DNA from: Pleurostoma richardsiae
Taxonomy: Eukaryota > Ascomycota > Sordariomycetes > Calosphaeriales > Pleurostomataceae
Assembly: GCA_030052745.1 (NCBI GenBank)
Contig: JANBVO010000080.1
Span: 1-64,000, forward strand
Direction of reading: 5' to 3'
Length of the DNA: 64,000 bases
Shown: positions 10,865-23,004 of the stretch, piece by piece
How the letters are laid out: the number at the start of each line of letters is the position of its first letter
How positions within the stretch are numbered: the stretch's first letter is position 1
Notes under the pieces: generated by a model
The model's input: the letters and a program-made list of their open reading frames with translations, nothing else
Database searches by the model: none
What the model was told of the DNA's origin: nothing
Translations under genes and position numbers: made by a program

Positions 10865-11366
10865 ATGCAAATGAGTCTGTTCGGGCGGTCTATCGTCGAG
10901 CGATAGACTTACTACTCCTTCGCCGGAAGAACGTGACGAGAAACGATTCAGCGGCCGCCAACCCCCCTAGCTTTGTAATTTTCGGAAAGTGGCCCACACG
11001 GCGACGGCGCGCATTGCTGAGTCCCTGGGAGATCCTGGCCCAAACGGCCAGTTCCAACGCAGACAGAAGTAATAATTAAGGAGTAGAATAACGCACACAA
11101 GCAAACAAAGCAACCGACGAATCACGCTCAAAATTGGTCACCAACTTTATATTAAAATCCTCATTGGGCATAGTCGGATATCCTGGTTAACAGAGATGTT
11201 TGTTCGATGGTTCTGTAACAGGACACCATGCGGGTGCATACATGGCGAATGGCATGATGTTCTATTTGCATATTGATGTGGCGGGTTCCTTACAAGACGG
11301 TGGAACGTCTTGCCATAGTTATGGCTTATTGACCAATAATTACCTGTTCGTCACATATCTAAAAGA
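10865..11366. other. Intergenic region
   Basis: About 500 bp between the SDR start and the transporter 3' end. It should contain the SDR promoter and the MFS terminator. No ORF of note. Confidence 0.4.
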
Positions 11367-13250
11367 CTACTCGCCCACTTCACGATCTTCGTGCCAGTGT
11401 GCAAGACGTCTGATGAAGGCCCAGTGCCACGTTGAACGCCTGATCCTCTCGCCGAAGACGTACATCGGTAGCCAGAATAGCATCACCGCGCCCGAGATTC
11501 CTGCCATCGCACCGTACGCCCGTTCATACCCGCTCTTCGCGATCCACGGATTTGTGTAGAATGAAAGAAGAAAGCCAAAGGCAGCTGTAAGTACGATCGT
11601 GGTCAGCCAATGCGCATCCATGTAGTAACTAGACTGAACTCGGGACCTCACACTTGAACGCGAGCTGCGTCACTGTTATCTCACCCGCCACGGGGCGGTA
11701 GGCGTCGATGGCATAGACGAGAGTAACATTGGTAGCCTGGACGATAGAGAAGTTCACTTTTGTCCCTATTAGTGATGTGCTGATTGCGTCCCTTTCGTTG
11801 CAATGACTCACGGAGAGCTAAACCCAGCGTAGGAACTATCCAGTGTAGATCTTTACCGACGCCGACGCCGAAGAGCACGAGAGCGAGCGGGGAGGTTACA
11901 AGAGAAATCGTGACAGCGGGTAGGCGCATCTCCGGTTCTCTGACTCCGCCATTCCGTACGGTTAGGGCATCAGCGATCATGTCGCTGAAACGTCCTCCGA
12001 AGAAAGCGCCGATCAATGCACCAATGACCGCTGCTATAAAGCAGAGGCCTGATTGCCAAGCTTCGAACTGGTAGGCCTCGCTGAACGCCGATGCAAAGTT
12101 GGATGTGATAGCCACGAGGAACCCGATGGTGACAGACATGACTAGGGTGGCCCACAAAACCGGCGGCAGGGTTAGCATGACAACGGGGCGGATGAAAAGC
12201 TTGAAGAAGCTCTCCTGCGTGTAGACACCCGTGAACACCCTCAGGCTCTGCAAGTAACTGAGTCTCTTTGGAGTTCCCGTAGTTGCGCCTCTGGTTGTTA
12301 GCTCGGACTCGACAATCTCCGGGTCCTGACCCTCCTTCAGGGAGCTCTCGGTGAGTATCTCAGGGTCAAAGGCAGCTCCCCCACCAGCCAAAGTGGCTGC
12401 GCGGTTGAACTCTGTCTCAGGGAAGGTGAAGATAACAAGCAACGTGCAGGTTCCAATGAGGGCTACCGCAACCCAGTAGATGTACCGCCAGCTGAGGTTA
12501 ATCGTGATGAGGCCAGCGATGATGATGCCACAGCCAACGCCACCTGAGAGCGCCGCAGTGTAGATGCTGCCGTGATGAGTCAGACCATGTCGCGCTGGAT
12601 GCTAGAGACGACGGATCCTTCGGAGAATGGAACTTACGCCATGATGGCACCTCGCTCATGCAGAAAGAAGATGTCAGAGATAGTCAACGGTGCGAGGCAT
12701 TCGGCAGCTCCGGAGGCCACTCCCATTAGGATACGAGCCGCCAGAGAGCTGCCATATGAAGTGGCTGCTCCGGCCCAGGCCGCAGTTCCCGTGTACAGGC
12801 AGAAAGAAATGACATAAATAGGTCTGCGGCCAAACTTGACTATAAGGGGCATCCACAAAAGGTTGCCCATTCCCTGAAGAAGGGCAGTTGTGGTGAAGAA
12901 GTAGGCGACCTTCGCAATCTTGGCAGAGAAGTCGGGACCGGGAGGCCCGTAGAAGGAGGTCGTGATGTCGATGATGGCAACTGTCGGCCCTGCGGCGAGG
13001 AAGTTGCTGAAGAATATGGCACAGGACACGAGAACGGCGATATAGACGCGGTACGCCTTGGACCTGCATACCATGTTAACCCGGGTTATTACGTCGCCAT
13101 CACGGAGGAAGTGTACCATGTGAGGGGGTCGTTTGGGTCTTTGGTCGGAGTCGGGACCAAAATGATCTCGTTTGTCTCATGGTGACGAAGGCGAACGTTC
13201 CCCAGTGTTTCCTTTCGTATTGGTTCGGGCTGTATGCTGTCGCTGGCCAT
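11367..13250 (-). CDS. MFS transporter (DHA1-like, drug:H+ or organic solute)
   Basis: Five exons (13117-13250, 12638-13063, 11812-12566, 11652-11765, 11367-11584) join cleanly to 548 residues. After a 45-residue polar N-terminus ending in DPNDPLTWSKAYR, which is typical of the fungal DHA1/HOL1-like group, come 12 predicted membrane segments. GNLLWMPLIVKFGRRPIY matches the MFS loop 2-3 motif G.L.DR.GRR..., and ILMGVASGAAECLAPLTISD matches the segment-5 type motif. A long charged central loop (ETEFNRAA to RLSYLQSLRVF) separates the two halves. The C-terminus carries LSFYTNPWIAKSGYERAYGAMA. Likely plasma-membrane uptake or export of the cluster's substrate. It shares a 489-bp divergent promoter with the FAD oxidase at 13740. 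Confidence 0.9.
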
Positions 13251-13739
13251 GGCGTTCTTTGCGTTTCCCCGCCAGTCGGATGAGGGTGTTCTTGTCAAGC
13301 AACTCTCAAAAGCTCGCTAGGATGGTTACTCTCGGTAGGTGGTGACCCCAGGTGGCATTCCCATTATGTAGGACCATACTTCATGCTGGGCCGTGCGGAT
13401 GGCCTTCAGGGCACACGCTACTCGAGCTGCCTGCTTCTCTGCTCGCGCCTAACAGTTGACGGAGATCCGGGGAAGTGGGGTATATCTGGGGGGATGTGGT
13501 CCCGCGAGACCCGAAAAACTCGTGTCGTGAGGGCCATAACTAACCCCACGGGGCACGACAGCCGAGGTACTGTATGTATTGGCCTGGAGCACAAGCCCCA
13601 ACCCCCTGCCTGCAAGCTACTCAAGTAGCTGGCTAGTGCCAGAATCTATCTCTTTACTGAGAGCACAGAAGGGATCCCGATCAACAATTTCGTGCCACCT
13701 GATTGGGCGTTGTTATTCTTACCTCTAACCTTCGCAAAG
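13251..13739. promoter_or_regulatory. Divergent promoter: MFS transporter / FAD oxidase
   Basis: A 489-bp region between two divergently transcribed, apparently co-functional genes, which suggests shared control. I found no good copy of the CCACATGCCGG element here. Confidence 0.55.
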
Positions 13740-15352
13740 ATGGCAAGCGAGAAACACACTTTCACACTAAGAGCTCTGCCTCCCAACTTCCCCATCTTAT
13801 GGCGAGGGGATACTGGCTACGAACGGTCGCGCATTGGCCGCGTGTTCAACTACCGTCGTCCGTCTCGCTATCCCATTGCGGTAGTCGAGGCCACGACCGA
13901 GGAGCACATCGTCGAGGCCGTCCGTCTGGCCGACGAGATTGGCTGCCGGATTTCGGTCCGCTCCGGTGGCCACAGTTGGGCCGTCTGGAGTGTCCGCGAA
14001 GGGGCAATCTTGATCGACCTGGGACGATATCATGAGTTATCCCTGGATGAGAAGACAGGCATCGCAAAGGTGTCTCCGAGCACCACAGGTAGGCTAGCAA
14101 ACAAGCTGCTGGGAGCGTCGGGACGCATGTTCCCCGGAGGGCACTGCCCAGAGGTCGGACTTGGTGGGTTCCTATTGCAGGGTGGCATGGGATGGAACTG
14201 CAAGGTAAGCACGCCTTGCGTAAACGCTACTGCACGGCTACACGCTGACTGGTCGTAGAATTGGGGCTGGGCGTGTGAGAGGGTGTTGGCCGTTGACGTC
14301 GTCACTGCAAGCGGAACGCGGCTCCATTGTGACAAGAAGGAGAACAGTGACCTATACTGGGCGGCTCGTGGTGCTGGACCTGGTGAGATGACTCATATTT
14401 TCTGCCTCTGCCATGCGGTGCGAGCGCATTTCTCACACTCACCAGGATTTCCAGCCGTTGTGACACGGTTCTATTTACAGACAATACCCAGCTTCAGCCA
14501 TATCCGCTCCTCTGCCTACATATATGAGAAAAAGGACTATCGCGAGGCCTTTGAATGGATCATCAAGGTGAGGATCTCTTTTAAAGATGCTCGCTATAAC
14601 TAAGCTCCCATGTGTAGATTGCACCAACCTTCGACGAGTCTACCGAAATCGTTGCCGTCGCTGCTTACCCTCCAGGACTCTCAGAATTGCACATCACAGT
14701 CCTTCTGGTTACCTTAAAGAACAGTGAGTCTGACGCGCGCGCAGCCCTGCAACCAGCAGAGGATTCGGCGCCTGCCGGCCATGTCGACAAGTGGTTCTGC
14801 AAGGAGAGTTCCTTGGCGCAAGAGTATGATGCTCAACATGCCGCGAACCCAATGTCGCACAGGTACTGCACCGACAACTGTTATATCAAAAATGACGCCG
14901 ATGTCGTATCGGTATTGCAGGAGGCCTTCACCTCACTACCGTCGAGAAAATCCTTCTCACTGTGGTACTCAATGGCGCCCTGCTCACGACGCAGCGCGGA
15001 ACAAGGCACCATGGAGGATATGGCGCTTTCCATGCAGTCTGACCACTACTTCGCTGCATATGCTATCTGGGAAGATGACGCTGACGACACAAGATGCCAG
15101 ACTTGGGTCAGAGAAATCTTCAAGGAAGCAGAGAAACACTCTGATGGCAGCTATCTGGGAGATTCGGATTTCCAAGTTCGCAGAACTAGGTACTGGGGAG
15201 GTGAACAGGGCCGCAAGCTCATGAAGCTCAGGAGAGAATGGGATCCTCAGGGCCGAATCGCAGGTTACTTGGATCAAGGGGACAAGAGTGGCACCGAAGG
15301 TCTCGCGAACGAGCAAGAGTGGCAGACTTTTGAGACAGCCCAGGACGCATAG
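13740..15352 (+). CDS. BBE-like FAD-linked oxidoreductase
   Basis: Exons 13740-14204, 14259-14382, 14446-14567 and 14618-15352 give 481 residues. The FAD_binding_4 (PCMH/VAO) domain holds ISVRSGGHSWAVW, whose His is the usual site of covalent 8-alpha FAD attachment. GGHCPEVGLGGFLLQGGMGWN carries the Cys that in bicovalent BBE enzymes makes the second FAD bond. The C-terminal RYWGGEQGRKLMKLRREWDP is the BBE domain end in a variant form (usually YYG.N..RL...K..YDP). No signal peptide is seen, unlike many fungal secreted BBE enzymes, so it is probably intracellular. Related fungal enzymes oxidise alcohols, amines or phenolic scaffolds with O2; the substrate here is unknown. Confidence 0.92.
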
Positions 15353-16188
15353 CGGCACATATCAAGCCTGTTCACATAGTTGATAAAGGTGCCTACCTAG
15401 TGATATCTAGACCAAAACACCCTCAACGGCGGCATTTATCTGATACTAGTTCTTCAATGTAACGGAAATCTCCCAAAAATAGAGGCGAAACTGTTTAGTC
15501 TATTTTGTTGCGTGGTAATCTCGAGCCGGTTTGGCGGGAACGACAGACCCAAACCTGTTTGTATAGAGCATGATGCACATACAACAGTTCACAAGAGCAG
15601 GGAATAATGGCTAAGGACTTGAGGACAAGATATCGGTGGCCCTCATCATGAGAGCAATCTTGCGTGATGTCATCAAATGTGCATACTTGGATTGGTTCGA
15701 CGTGGCAGTAACTACGACCAGGACTTGGACGGCGCTCCTCGCTTGCCAAGGCTACATGGGTCTTATTTCCGGAATGAAAAGCCAAAGGAAAAAGGGCCAA
15801 AGGAAAAAGGGCTCAAGATTTCCAACCTGCCGCGGGTATGGACTGAGCCCGTATGGTTTCTTCCCCGATGCCTAGCGCACCATACGTTTTGCCGGGACCA
15901 CGTCTCCGACATTCACGACCACATTCCGGCGAATATTTCCCTAAGCATGCACAAGTAAAGATGATGGATTATGCTAACATAGATAATACCCACCTTCATT
16001 CAGCCAGCCAGTCTGGGAGTACTCGGACCACATGAATAAAGGCGCGTTTCATTCAAGCTACCACTCCCTGACCCTGACCCTGATAGAACAGACTTCAGGG
16101 AGAGGCCTCGCTTCTCTGTCCTGAAAGGAGAGCTCATTACCGTCCAGCTACTGCGCCGCGTTTCTCAGCTTGATGTTTACTGGGAGCC
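15353..16188. other. Intergenic region with one regulator-motif-like site
   Basis: Holds the 3' end of the oxidase and the promoter of the monooxygenase fusion. A 15-bp direct duplication (GCCAAAGGAAAAAGG) lies at about 15780-15810. A near match to the cluster motif is listed separately. Confidence 0.5.
15919..15932 (+). promoter_or_regulatory. Near-copy of the candidate cluster motif
   Basis: CCACATTCCGGCGA, one base different from the third array copy at 23046-23060, lying about 260 bp before the monooxygenase-fusion ATG. Confidence 0.35.
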
Positions 16189-18728
16189 ATGTCTTCAACT
16201 GACGCCTTACATACAAATGGGACGGTTAACACCGGTCCCAACGGTCTTCCGAAGGGCAACAGTGCTGCTTCCCACAATAGCCTCGCTAATTCCAATGGAA
16301 TTTCTGAGATCGACTCCCAAGGCCTGCGCGTTGTCATTATCGGTGCTGGAATTGGAGGATTGACCGCCGCACTGTATCTTCGGAGGCAAGGGCATAGCGT
16401 GATCTTGCTGGAGCAGTCACGATTTGCCAATGAATTGGGCGCTGCTATGCACCTGGCTCCGAATTCAAATGGGCTTCTACGGCGCATTGGCATCTTTGCT
16501 GAGGATATCGGCGCCAACTTGATGGAAAGGGTGAGCCCCCCAGTTTGGTTAATATCACGCTGCTGGCATCATTGCATCGAAGCTGACCGTGACGGCAGGT
16601 CACCGAGTACGACGCAGAAAACAACATCACACGCGACGTTGATCTGGTAGAGGACAACAAACTCTGGCAGCACCCCTGGCACTTAGTCCATCGTGTTCAT
16701 TTACACGAGGAGCTTAAGCGCCGTGCGACCTCTCGGGACACTGATGGCGCACCTGCAGAGCTGAGAACATGCAGCCGCGTCGTGGATGTCGACGCTGTTT
16801 CCGCCACGGTTGTGTTGGAGAATGGAGAGCGGGTCCATGCTGATGTGGTTATCGGCGCCGATGGAGTCCACGTGAGTTGTCCCTATTCCCAACTATGGAC
16901 TGAGCGTAGGATCGCAGCGTGCTATGCCATTATTTGAGAGTTCTTCAATCGTGGCAAACACCATGCTAATGTAGGCTACGTCCAATAGTCTGCAGCCCGT
17001 GCCAAGATCCCTGGCGGCAACATCACCACTAAGCCGTCTGGCAAGAGCGCATTTCGGTTTTTGGTCTCCCGTCAGGCGGCTCTGGATGACCCAATAACAG
17101 CACAGTTTGCGCAGAAGGAAGGGCAGCTAATCATCTGGTACGGCAGTGATAGGCGTGTGATCATGTATCCATGCGACAAAAACAGGCAGCTCAACTTTGT
17201 GTGCATACATCCTAGGGAGGAGAGTGAGGTGGGCAAGCTCGATGGTAAGCTCACCGCTGAATATATACACAATCCAGAGATATTAACAGTGAACGAGACT
17301 GGAACACCGGCAGTAACAAAGCCAAGTTGCTCGAAGTATACAAAGCCTTTGATCCGGCTCTGCTCGCTCTATTGGGCATGGCAGAAGCCGGTTCCCTGAA
17401 GGTCTGGGAGCTGCTCGATATGGATGTGCTGCCGACGTGGGTCAACAACCGCTTGGCACTGCTCGGCGATGCGGCCCATCCTTTTCTCCCTCGTCAGTAC
17501 TGGCTCAATACCACAACCTCTTCGGACGATCTAGTAACACTGTTGCAGACCAGGGACAAGGGGCTGGCTGTGCCATGGAAGATGCTGCCGCACTGGCTGT
17601 CGTTCTCCAGCGTGGTACGAAGGCCGAGGAGGTCGAAGAACGATTGCGACTATATCAGAACATAAGGTACGAGCGTGCGAACAGGATACAAGAGTACTCC
17701 CGACTAGCAGGGCGGGACCTTGGAGAGAACAAGTTGGACAGTAAGCTACCTCCAGGATAAATGTCCAGTGGTTGCTGCTAACGTTCTCGCTTGTAGTGAT
17801 GGAGTACACAAACTACAATTTCGGTCACGACGAGTGGGATCACTCCATGGACGTTCTTCGTAGATGGAATTGGAGCCGGAAGCCCAATCTGTACTGGCGG
17901 ATGCCTATCTCTTTTGGTCCTTTTCCAGGCCCGCGTCAGACCTTTGACGGAAAGCCTAGGGTGGCGACTCACTCGACTTTCACTACTGCTTCGCTGAAGT
18001 TCAAAACATCCAGGACTCTTCTGCAGAATCTCTTCCCATCGTCGTCTTTCCGTTTCAAGAGTCCAGGTACTGTGGCTTATGCCAGCTTCTCCCAGACGAC
18101 CTTGAATAAGATGGAGTGGCTTGGAGGCTCCGGCTACCGGCACTTCGGGCTCTACGTCCACGGTGTCCAGTATATTACGAAGACTGGGGACACGCTCGAC
18201 GGCACATTCCTACCAATACTGTTCGAGAGCCTGACAGACCCCATCGTCAGTGGCCGTGAAGAGCTAGGGATGCCGAAGTTATACTGCTCGATTGATATTT
18301 GGCGTCGAGAGAAGAGCTACAGAGTCCAGGCTGGCTGGCAAGGCGCCAACTTTGCTTCTCTCGTGCTCAAGGGTTTGCATGAAGTCGACCCAAACAGTGA
18401 AAAGGGAACCATCGGAGGGGAAGACGATCAGGGAATCTTTGCGTACAAGTATGTCCCCAAAGTTGGAGAGCGCGGCAAGGCTGATGTCGAGCATGCTACA
18501 TTCGTGCCGCATGCCGAGGAAGCCAAGGTCGTTCCGAGCAAGGTCGAGAAGGTTTTCAAGGCCGAGCAGGCAAGTGTGTCATTCGATGGGCTTGACTGGG
18601 AGTCATTGCCCACCCTTCACCACGTCATATCGCGACTCGCCGAGATCCCTGTTTTCGAGGTTGTGGGTGCAAAGGTAGTCGAGGGGGTTGGTGTGCCAGA
18701 TGTCTCAAGCGCAAGGAGGATCGACTGA
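16189..18728 (+). CDS. FAD monooxygenase fused to acetoacetate decarboxylase-like domain
   Basis: Six exons (16189-16530, 16599-16871, 16989-17244, 17298-17492, 17549-17740, 17797-18728) give one 729-residue frame without interruption. The N-terminal half is a class A flavin monooxygenase of the salicylate-hydroxylase type: RVVIIGAGIGGLTAALYL at about 48-65 (FAD GxGxxG), VVIGADGVH at about 197-205 (DG motif) and LLGDAAHPFLPHQGQGAGCAMEDA at about 345-368 (GD motif). The second half, about 440-725, resembles acetoacetate decarboxylase-family (ADC) enzymes, with the family signature GREELGMPK that contains the Schiff-base Lys region. The fusion suggests hydroxylation followed by decarboxylation or a related C-C step on the same substrate; the second activity is inferred. 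The splice choices are fixed by conserved protein motifs on both sides of each intron. Confidence 0.9.
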
Positions 18729-19055
18729 GATCTGCTTGGTCGGTGCCACGAGGCGGTTTCAATGTAGTGTCGTATCCACGGTCATCATCATTATCCTTAC
18801 TCTTCAGACGCGTAATGTGGATGGTTCGGACCACCTTGCGGGCGGGGGCCCGAGGCCCTTGTTCGGGCGGCTTCTTTCCCCCACATCGGGACCCCAAACA
18901 TGCAACCGCGCTTGTGGTGTGCAACACGCCCATCCCTCTAAACCCTTTCTGTGACCAGTGCAAGTACTTCAAGCCGAGAAGTTCACCCCTCGACAGACTT
19001 GGGAGTACATTCACCGCCAGAGACCTTGAACCCCCCCCCCCCCCCCCAGCACATC
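18729..19055. other. Intergenic region before the cupin gene
   Basis: Promoter and 5' leader of the cupin gene. It ends in a 17-base C run 9 bp before the ATG. Confidence 0.5.
19031..19047. repeat. C17 homopolymer just upstream of the cupin ATG
   Basis: Seventeen consecutive C residues between CTTGAA and AGCACATC, immediately before the start codon at 19056. Such a tract is expected to vary in length between isolates and sits in the mRNA leader. Confidence 0.95.
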
Positions 19056-19607
19056 ATGCCAGCCTCCGACCAGCTCAAGGACATCCGCCCAATCCGGCGC
19101 TTCATCACCACCCACTCCCCTGATGGCAAACCAGGCTTCTCGAACGCAATCTCAGAGGAGGCGCCTTTCAAGGTGCTCCCAGACGGTGCAGAGTTTGCTC
19201 TTTGCTATGCGACCAACAAGTTCCCCGTTGAAATGACCGGCGACGTAGACCTTGTCACGTATGAGCAATACACAAAGGAACTCCCAGGCATCACCATCTC
19301 TACCGGCTCGGTTCTGCGGGTAGTGGACATGAGGCCGGGTGCATTATCGCCTATGCACCGAACCGTCAGCCTAGATTATGGCGTCGTTCTGGAGGGAGAA
19401 GTCGAGCTGATCCTCGACTCCGGGGAGTCGCGGCTGTTGAAGAGGGGCGACATTTCAATCCAGCGCGGGACGAACCACGCCTGGAAGAACACGAGCGAGA
19501 CGAGCTGGGCCAGAATGCTGTACGTTCTGCAGCCAGCACAACCGCTCGTCTTTGAGGGGCAAATTCTAGAAGATAACACTGTGGCCACGATCCCAGGGCA
19601 CAAGTGA
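19056..19607 (+). CDS. Cupin-domain protein
   Basis: A single exon of 183 residues. It is a compact single-domain cupin: MRPGALSPMHRTVSLDYGVVLEGEVELIL (first cupin motif, with the His reduced compared with the canonical G(X)5HXH(X)3,4E) and LLKRGDISIQRGTNHAWKNTSE (second motif, with the conserved PGD-like turn and a His). No signal peptide. Small fungal cupins of this type occur in many metabolic clusters as isomerases, decarboxylases or dioxygenases; since metal ligands are incomplete in motif 1, the exact chemistry is open. Its position between the monooxygenase fusion and the regulator, on the same strand, supports a role in the same pathway. Confidence 0.88.
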   Translation: MPASDQLKDIRPIRRFITTHSPDGKPGFSNAISEEAPFKVLPDGAEFALCYATNKFPVEMTGDVDLVTYEQYTKELPGITISTGSVLRVVDMRPGALSPMHRTVSLDYGVVLEGEVELILDSGESRLLKRGDISIQRGTNHAWKNTSETSWARMLYVLQPAQPLVFEGQILEDNTVATIPGHK

Positions 19608-20036
19608 GTCCACCGTGGCTCTAACACAGGCCGCGTGGCGTGTATGTACATGGTGGAGGAAGGGGGAACTCGGGCAGACTCTGGCCCCGATAGGATAGAG
19701 AACGAACGCGGCATAGAAACACGGCATATATTGTGGATGTAATTGCATCGATGGACAGAATACTCTGTACTACTGTGTACACAAACACAACAGCCCCTGT
19801 AGAACCCTCCAGTGACCAAATTTCCCCACAAAGCCAGAAGCCTGAAACTATTGCATCAAAGCTGTTGCCCCCGACCAACCCCGCACGGAGCTAGGCCGTC
19901 GGTCCTAGCCAATGCTGGTTTAGTGCCGACATCGTGTTGCGGAGGTGGATTTGCGGGGGACAAGATATGATCCTAGGGGTTGGCCGGCTTTGTAAAACAC
20001 AGCACACAACGGGAGAGGCCTGCGAAGCGGCCTCTC
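19608..20036. other. Intergenic region before the regulator gene
   Basis: About 430 bp containing the cupin 3' end and regulator promoter; no ORF or repeat that I can support. Confidence 0.4.
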
Positions 20037-22966
20037 ATGACCTCCATCACTAGGGCAGCAATGACAGACCGTCCGTCACAGAAGCAGCAGCTGAAGGGGT
20101 CTGGTCAGAACCTGTTCCAGTGTTCGGCGTGCAAACGCACCTACACTAGGGTAGACCACCTCGCGCGGCACGTCCGATCCCGTTCGTCATGTCTTCCCCC
20201 GTAACCCCACAAGCGCAGGCTCTGACCTCAGACTGGCAGATTTGCATGAGCGACCCTTCCAGTGCCCGACCTGCAACAAGGCTTTCGGGCGACTGTACGT
20301 TCATGGGCGTCTTGATCTGACTAACCCTGTGACGCTCTGACTGACCTCTTGGCCAGGGACTTGCTCAAACGACATGCCGCCTGCCATCAAGGGGATCGAG
20401 ATGGCAAGACTAACAAAAGCAGTCACAATCAAGGGCCCCGAGTGTCCCAGGCCTGCAGGTCCTGCGCAACAGCCAAGCTCAAGTGCGATGACGAGAAGCC
20501 CTGCGGAAGATGCCAGCAGCGAGGTATAACTTGCGAATACGCCATAGAAGGCCATGACCGCGCGAGATCTGCGGCAAGTGACAGGTCGCAGTCAGGTAAT
20601 GCCATTCGCTACTCCGTCTTCCCAGCCGACGAGAAACGATGGACTGGCATTTTAACATGCGATGTTGCTAACGTTATTGCTCTTGCAAGATCCCGTCTCG
20701 CCGCCTGGCCAACCCGAATCCAACATCACAGTGGCCTTGGATAGTTCTGACGCTACTACTAAGCTCTCTGTGCTTGAAACCATGATCCAGAGTAGGCACT
20801 TCCCAGTCAAACCTGATCTTCACGTGGCTTAAGAATGTGGTCAGGTCAATCGTCTCCAGCGCCGGAGGTTCCGAATGAACAGATGCCGAATTTTCAGGAG
20901 TATGACATGTCTGGATTCCTCAAGGGAGTCATGACCCCGACTGTGCCAAACTTCCCTGCTACCTGGATGGAAGTCGACAATTTCGGACCACGAGGACTCT
21001 TAGACTTTACCAGCGACTGGATCGACTTCAATGATGCAGACTTTGGTTTTCTAGACCAGTTATGTAGTGATCCCTTCAGTATGGAGCAGCAACAACAACC
21101 CTTCTCTTTTCAAGCACCCGAGGTACCTGGACTCAAAGTTCAACGAAAGAGCGTTGCCCTTGGAGCTGAAGCCTTTAAGCGTTCTACGCTCGGTATTTGG
21201 CTACCAGCCCGTCAAGACCGCACTGACGCAGAACTGGAGGACCTTTCCGCTCTGAGCGCCGAGGCTGGCTCTCCCGACACCAGAATTAACGTGGAGCGAC
21301 GTTGTCTAAGGGAGAGTCTGAACAGAATCAAGAGAGACGAAATCTTGGCAATGATCTTGCAAACATGCAAACCGGAAAGGGTGACATTCGTCGTCAAGAC
21401 GTTTCCTACCCCAGAGCTCCTGGACGATCTGATCGAATGCTTCTTTTCCAATCACCGGCAACAGACGGACTCCTTCATCCATATGCCTACCTTCAACCCG
21501 AACCAGCAGCAGCCAGAATTGGTCGCTGGAATGGCGGCGTTCGGTGCTACAATGACGGACGTGAGGTCTCTTCATAAGCTTGGGTTTGCCATGCAAGAAG
21601 CAGTGCGCACGACGGTGCCGGGGAGATGCGAGGAGGCGAATGCAACGACCAGAGAACTCTGGCTTCTTCAAGCTTTCATGTGTGAAATACAGATAGGAAT
21701 GTGGAGCGGCATCAAGCGGAAGATGGAAATAGCTGAGAGCCACACCCAGATCCCACACACGGTATGTTCTGGCAAGAGCATCAGTCTCTTCGGCACAATG
21801 GTAACTAACCGCGGCAGATGCTCCGCCGTGCTGGCAGATTCCACCGGCTCAAGAGGCCGACACCAGAGCCCGTTCCCCAGGATACTGGCAATGTCCTTCA
21901 CCGCAAGTGGCTCGAGTGGGCGGAACAAGAAAGTCTCTGCCGACTGGTGTTCCACGCGTTTATATTTGACGCGCAGGTCTCCATGGCGATGCTCACAAAC
22001 CCGATCATATCCTATTCAGAACTGTCTATTCCCTTACCCGAGTCTCGGGAACTCTGGATGGCGGAAGACGCCGATCAGTGGAAGGCATTGTTCCTCAGCA
22101 GACCCAGGTCCCATAGCCCTCAGCTCAACCTGCTGGACTTCCTGCAGCAGCCAACAGAACTTCCAGAAAATCATGACGTTCATCTCTCCAGCCTCATTAT
22201 CCTATACGGGCTGTGGGGCATGATCTGGCAACATTTACAACTTGCATCAACGCTGAAACGGCCGGGTCATACAAGCCCCTGCGTTGCCCTTAGACATCAG
22301 GAGCTTCTCCAGACGCTCCATCATTTCCGAATCAACCTACACGGGTGCCAGTCTCCTCCACGCCCAGATACGGCACTCCTTCTCGAGCTTCTGCACATGC
22401 ATCTCCACATGCATATCGGGGAGATGCAGTTGTTTGCCGGCAAAGGGGACATTGAGGACGCGCGTCGAGTGCTTCCTTCACTTCAGCAGTGGGTTGACAG
22501 CTCTGAATCACGGCAGGCGATCTGGCACGCGGGGCAGGTTCTCCGCGCCGCAAACGATTTCCCACCCAAGCAGCTGTGTCGCTTCTATGCTATTGCTGTT
22601 TACCATGCCGGTCTTACTCTATGGGTCTACGGCGTCATCTCACAGTGCAGGGTTGTACGGGACAAGTCGTTCTCGCAAAATCCCGGCGCACATGCGGTAT
22701 GTCTGGATGGGCCGGAATGTCCCGCAACACAGCGCTTCATAACGCTCGGTAAAGGCATTCCTGGTGTTGGCTTTCGTCAGGGCACAGACCCGGCAATTGG
22801 CCTGGTTCCCCTATCAGATCACGAGGCGGTCATGGATGTTGTTGTCGACACTCTCAAGAACAACTTCCCGACCCCCCTGGATACTGACGAAGCCCCGCCC
22901 TTAGTCCAAAACTTGATACAGCTCTTGCGCGATCTCGGAAAGGCAGCAGGCGGCATCGGGACTTGA
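20037..22966 (+). CDS. Transcription factor with two C2H2 fingers and a Zn2Cys6 cluster
   Basis: Six exons (20037-20181, 20240-20294, 20357-20595, 20690-20791, 20845-21761, 21818-22966) give 868 residues. Two C2H2 fingers come first: FQCSACKRTYTRVDHLARHVRSH (about 27-49) and FQCPTCNKAFGRLDLLKRHAACH (about 55-78). Next is a binuclear zinc cluster at about 101-127 with spacing C-x2-C-x6-C-x5-C-x2-C-x6-C. The large C-terminal part has the character of the fungal transcription factor (Fungal_trans) domain, for example LIECFFSNHRQQTDSFIHMPTF and WLEWAEQESLCRLVFHAFIFDAQVSMAM. Introns interrupt both C2H2 fingers' coding region, and the joins are confirmed by finger spacing. Dual C2H2/Zn2Cys6 regulators are a known fungal class; a role as local activator of the surrounding block is inference from position. 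Confidence 0.92.
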
Positions 22967-23004
22967 ACAACGGTCCACCCGGTGCCTGAGCGTTCTGGCC
23001 ATCC

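Noticed and set aside
15780-15811. Short duplicated purine-rich segment
   Set aside because: Only two 15-bp copies, with no sign of function.
17281-17297. Acceptor TTAACAG at 17289 in the monooxygenase fusion
   Set aside because: It puts the following conserved DWNTGSNKAKLLEVY out of frame; the acceptor at 17296-17297 keeps it.
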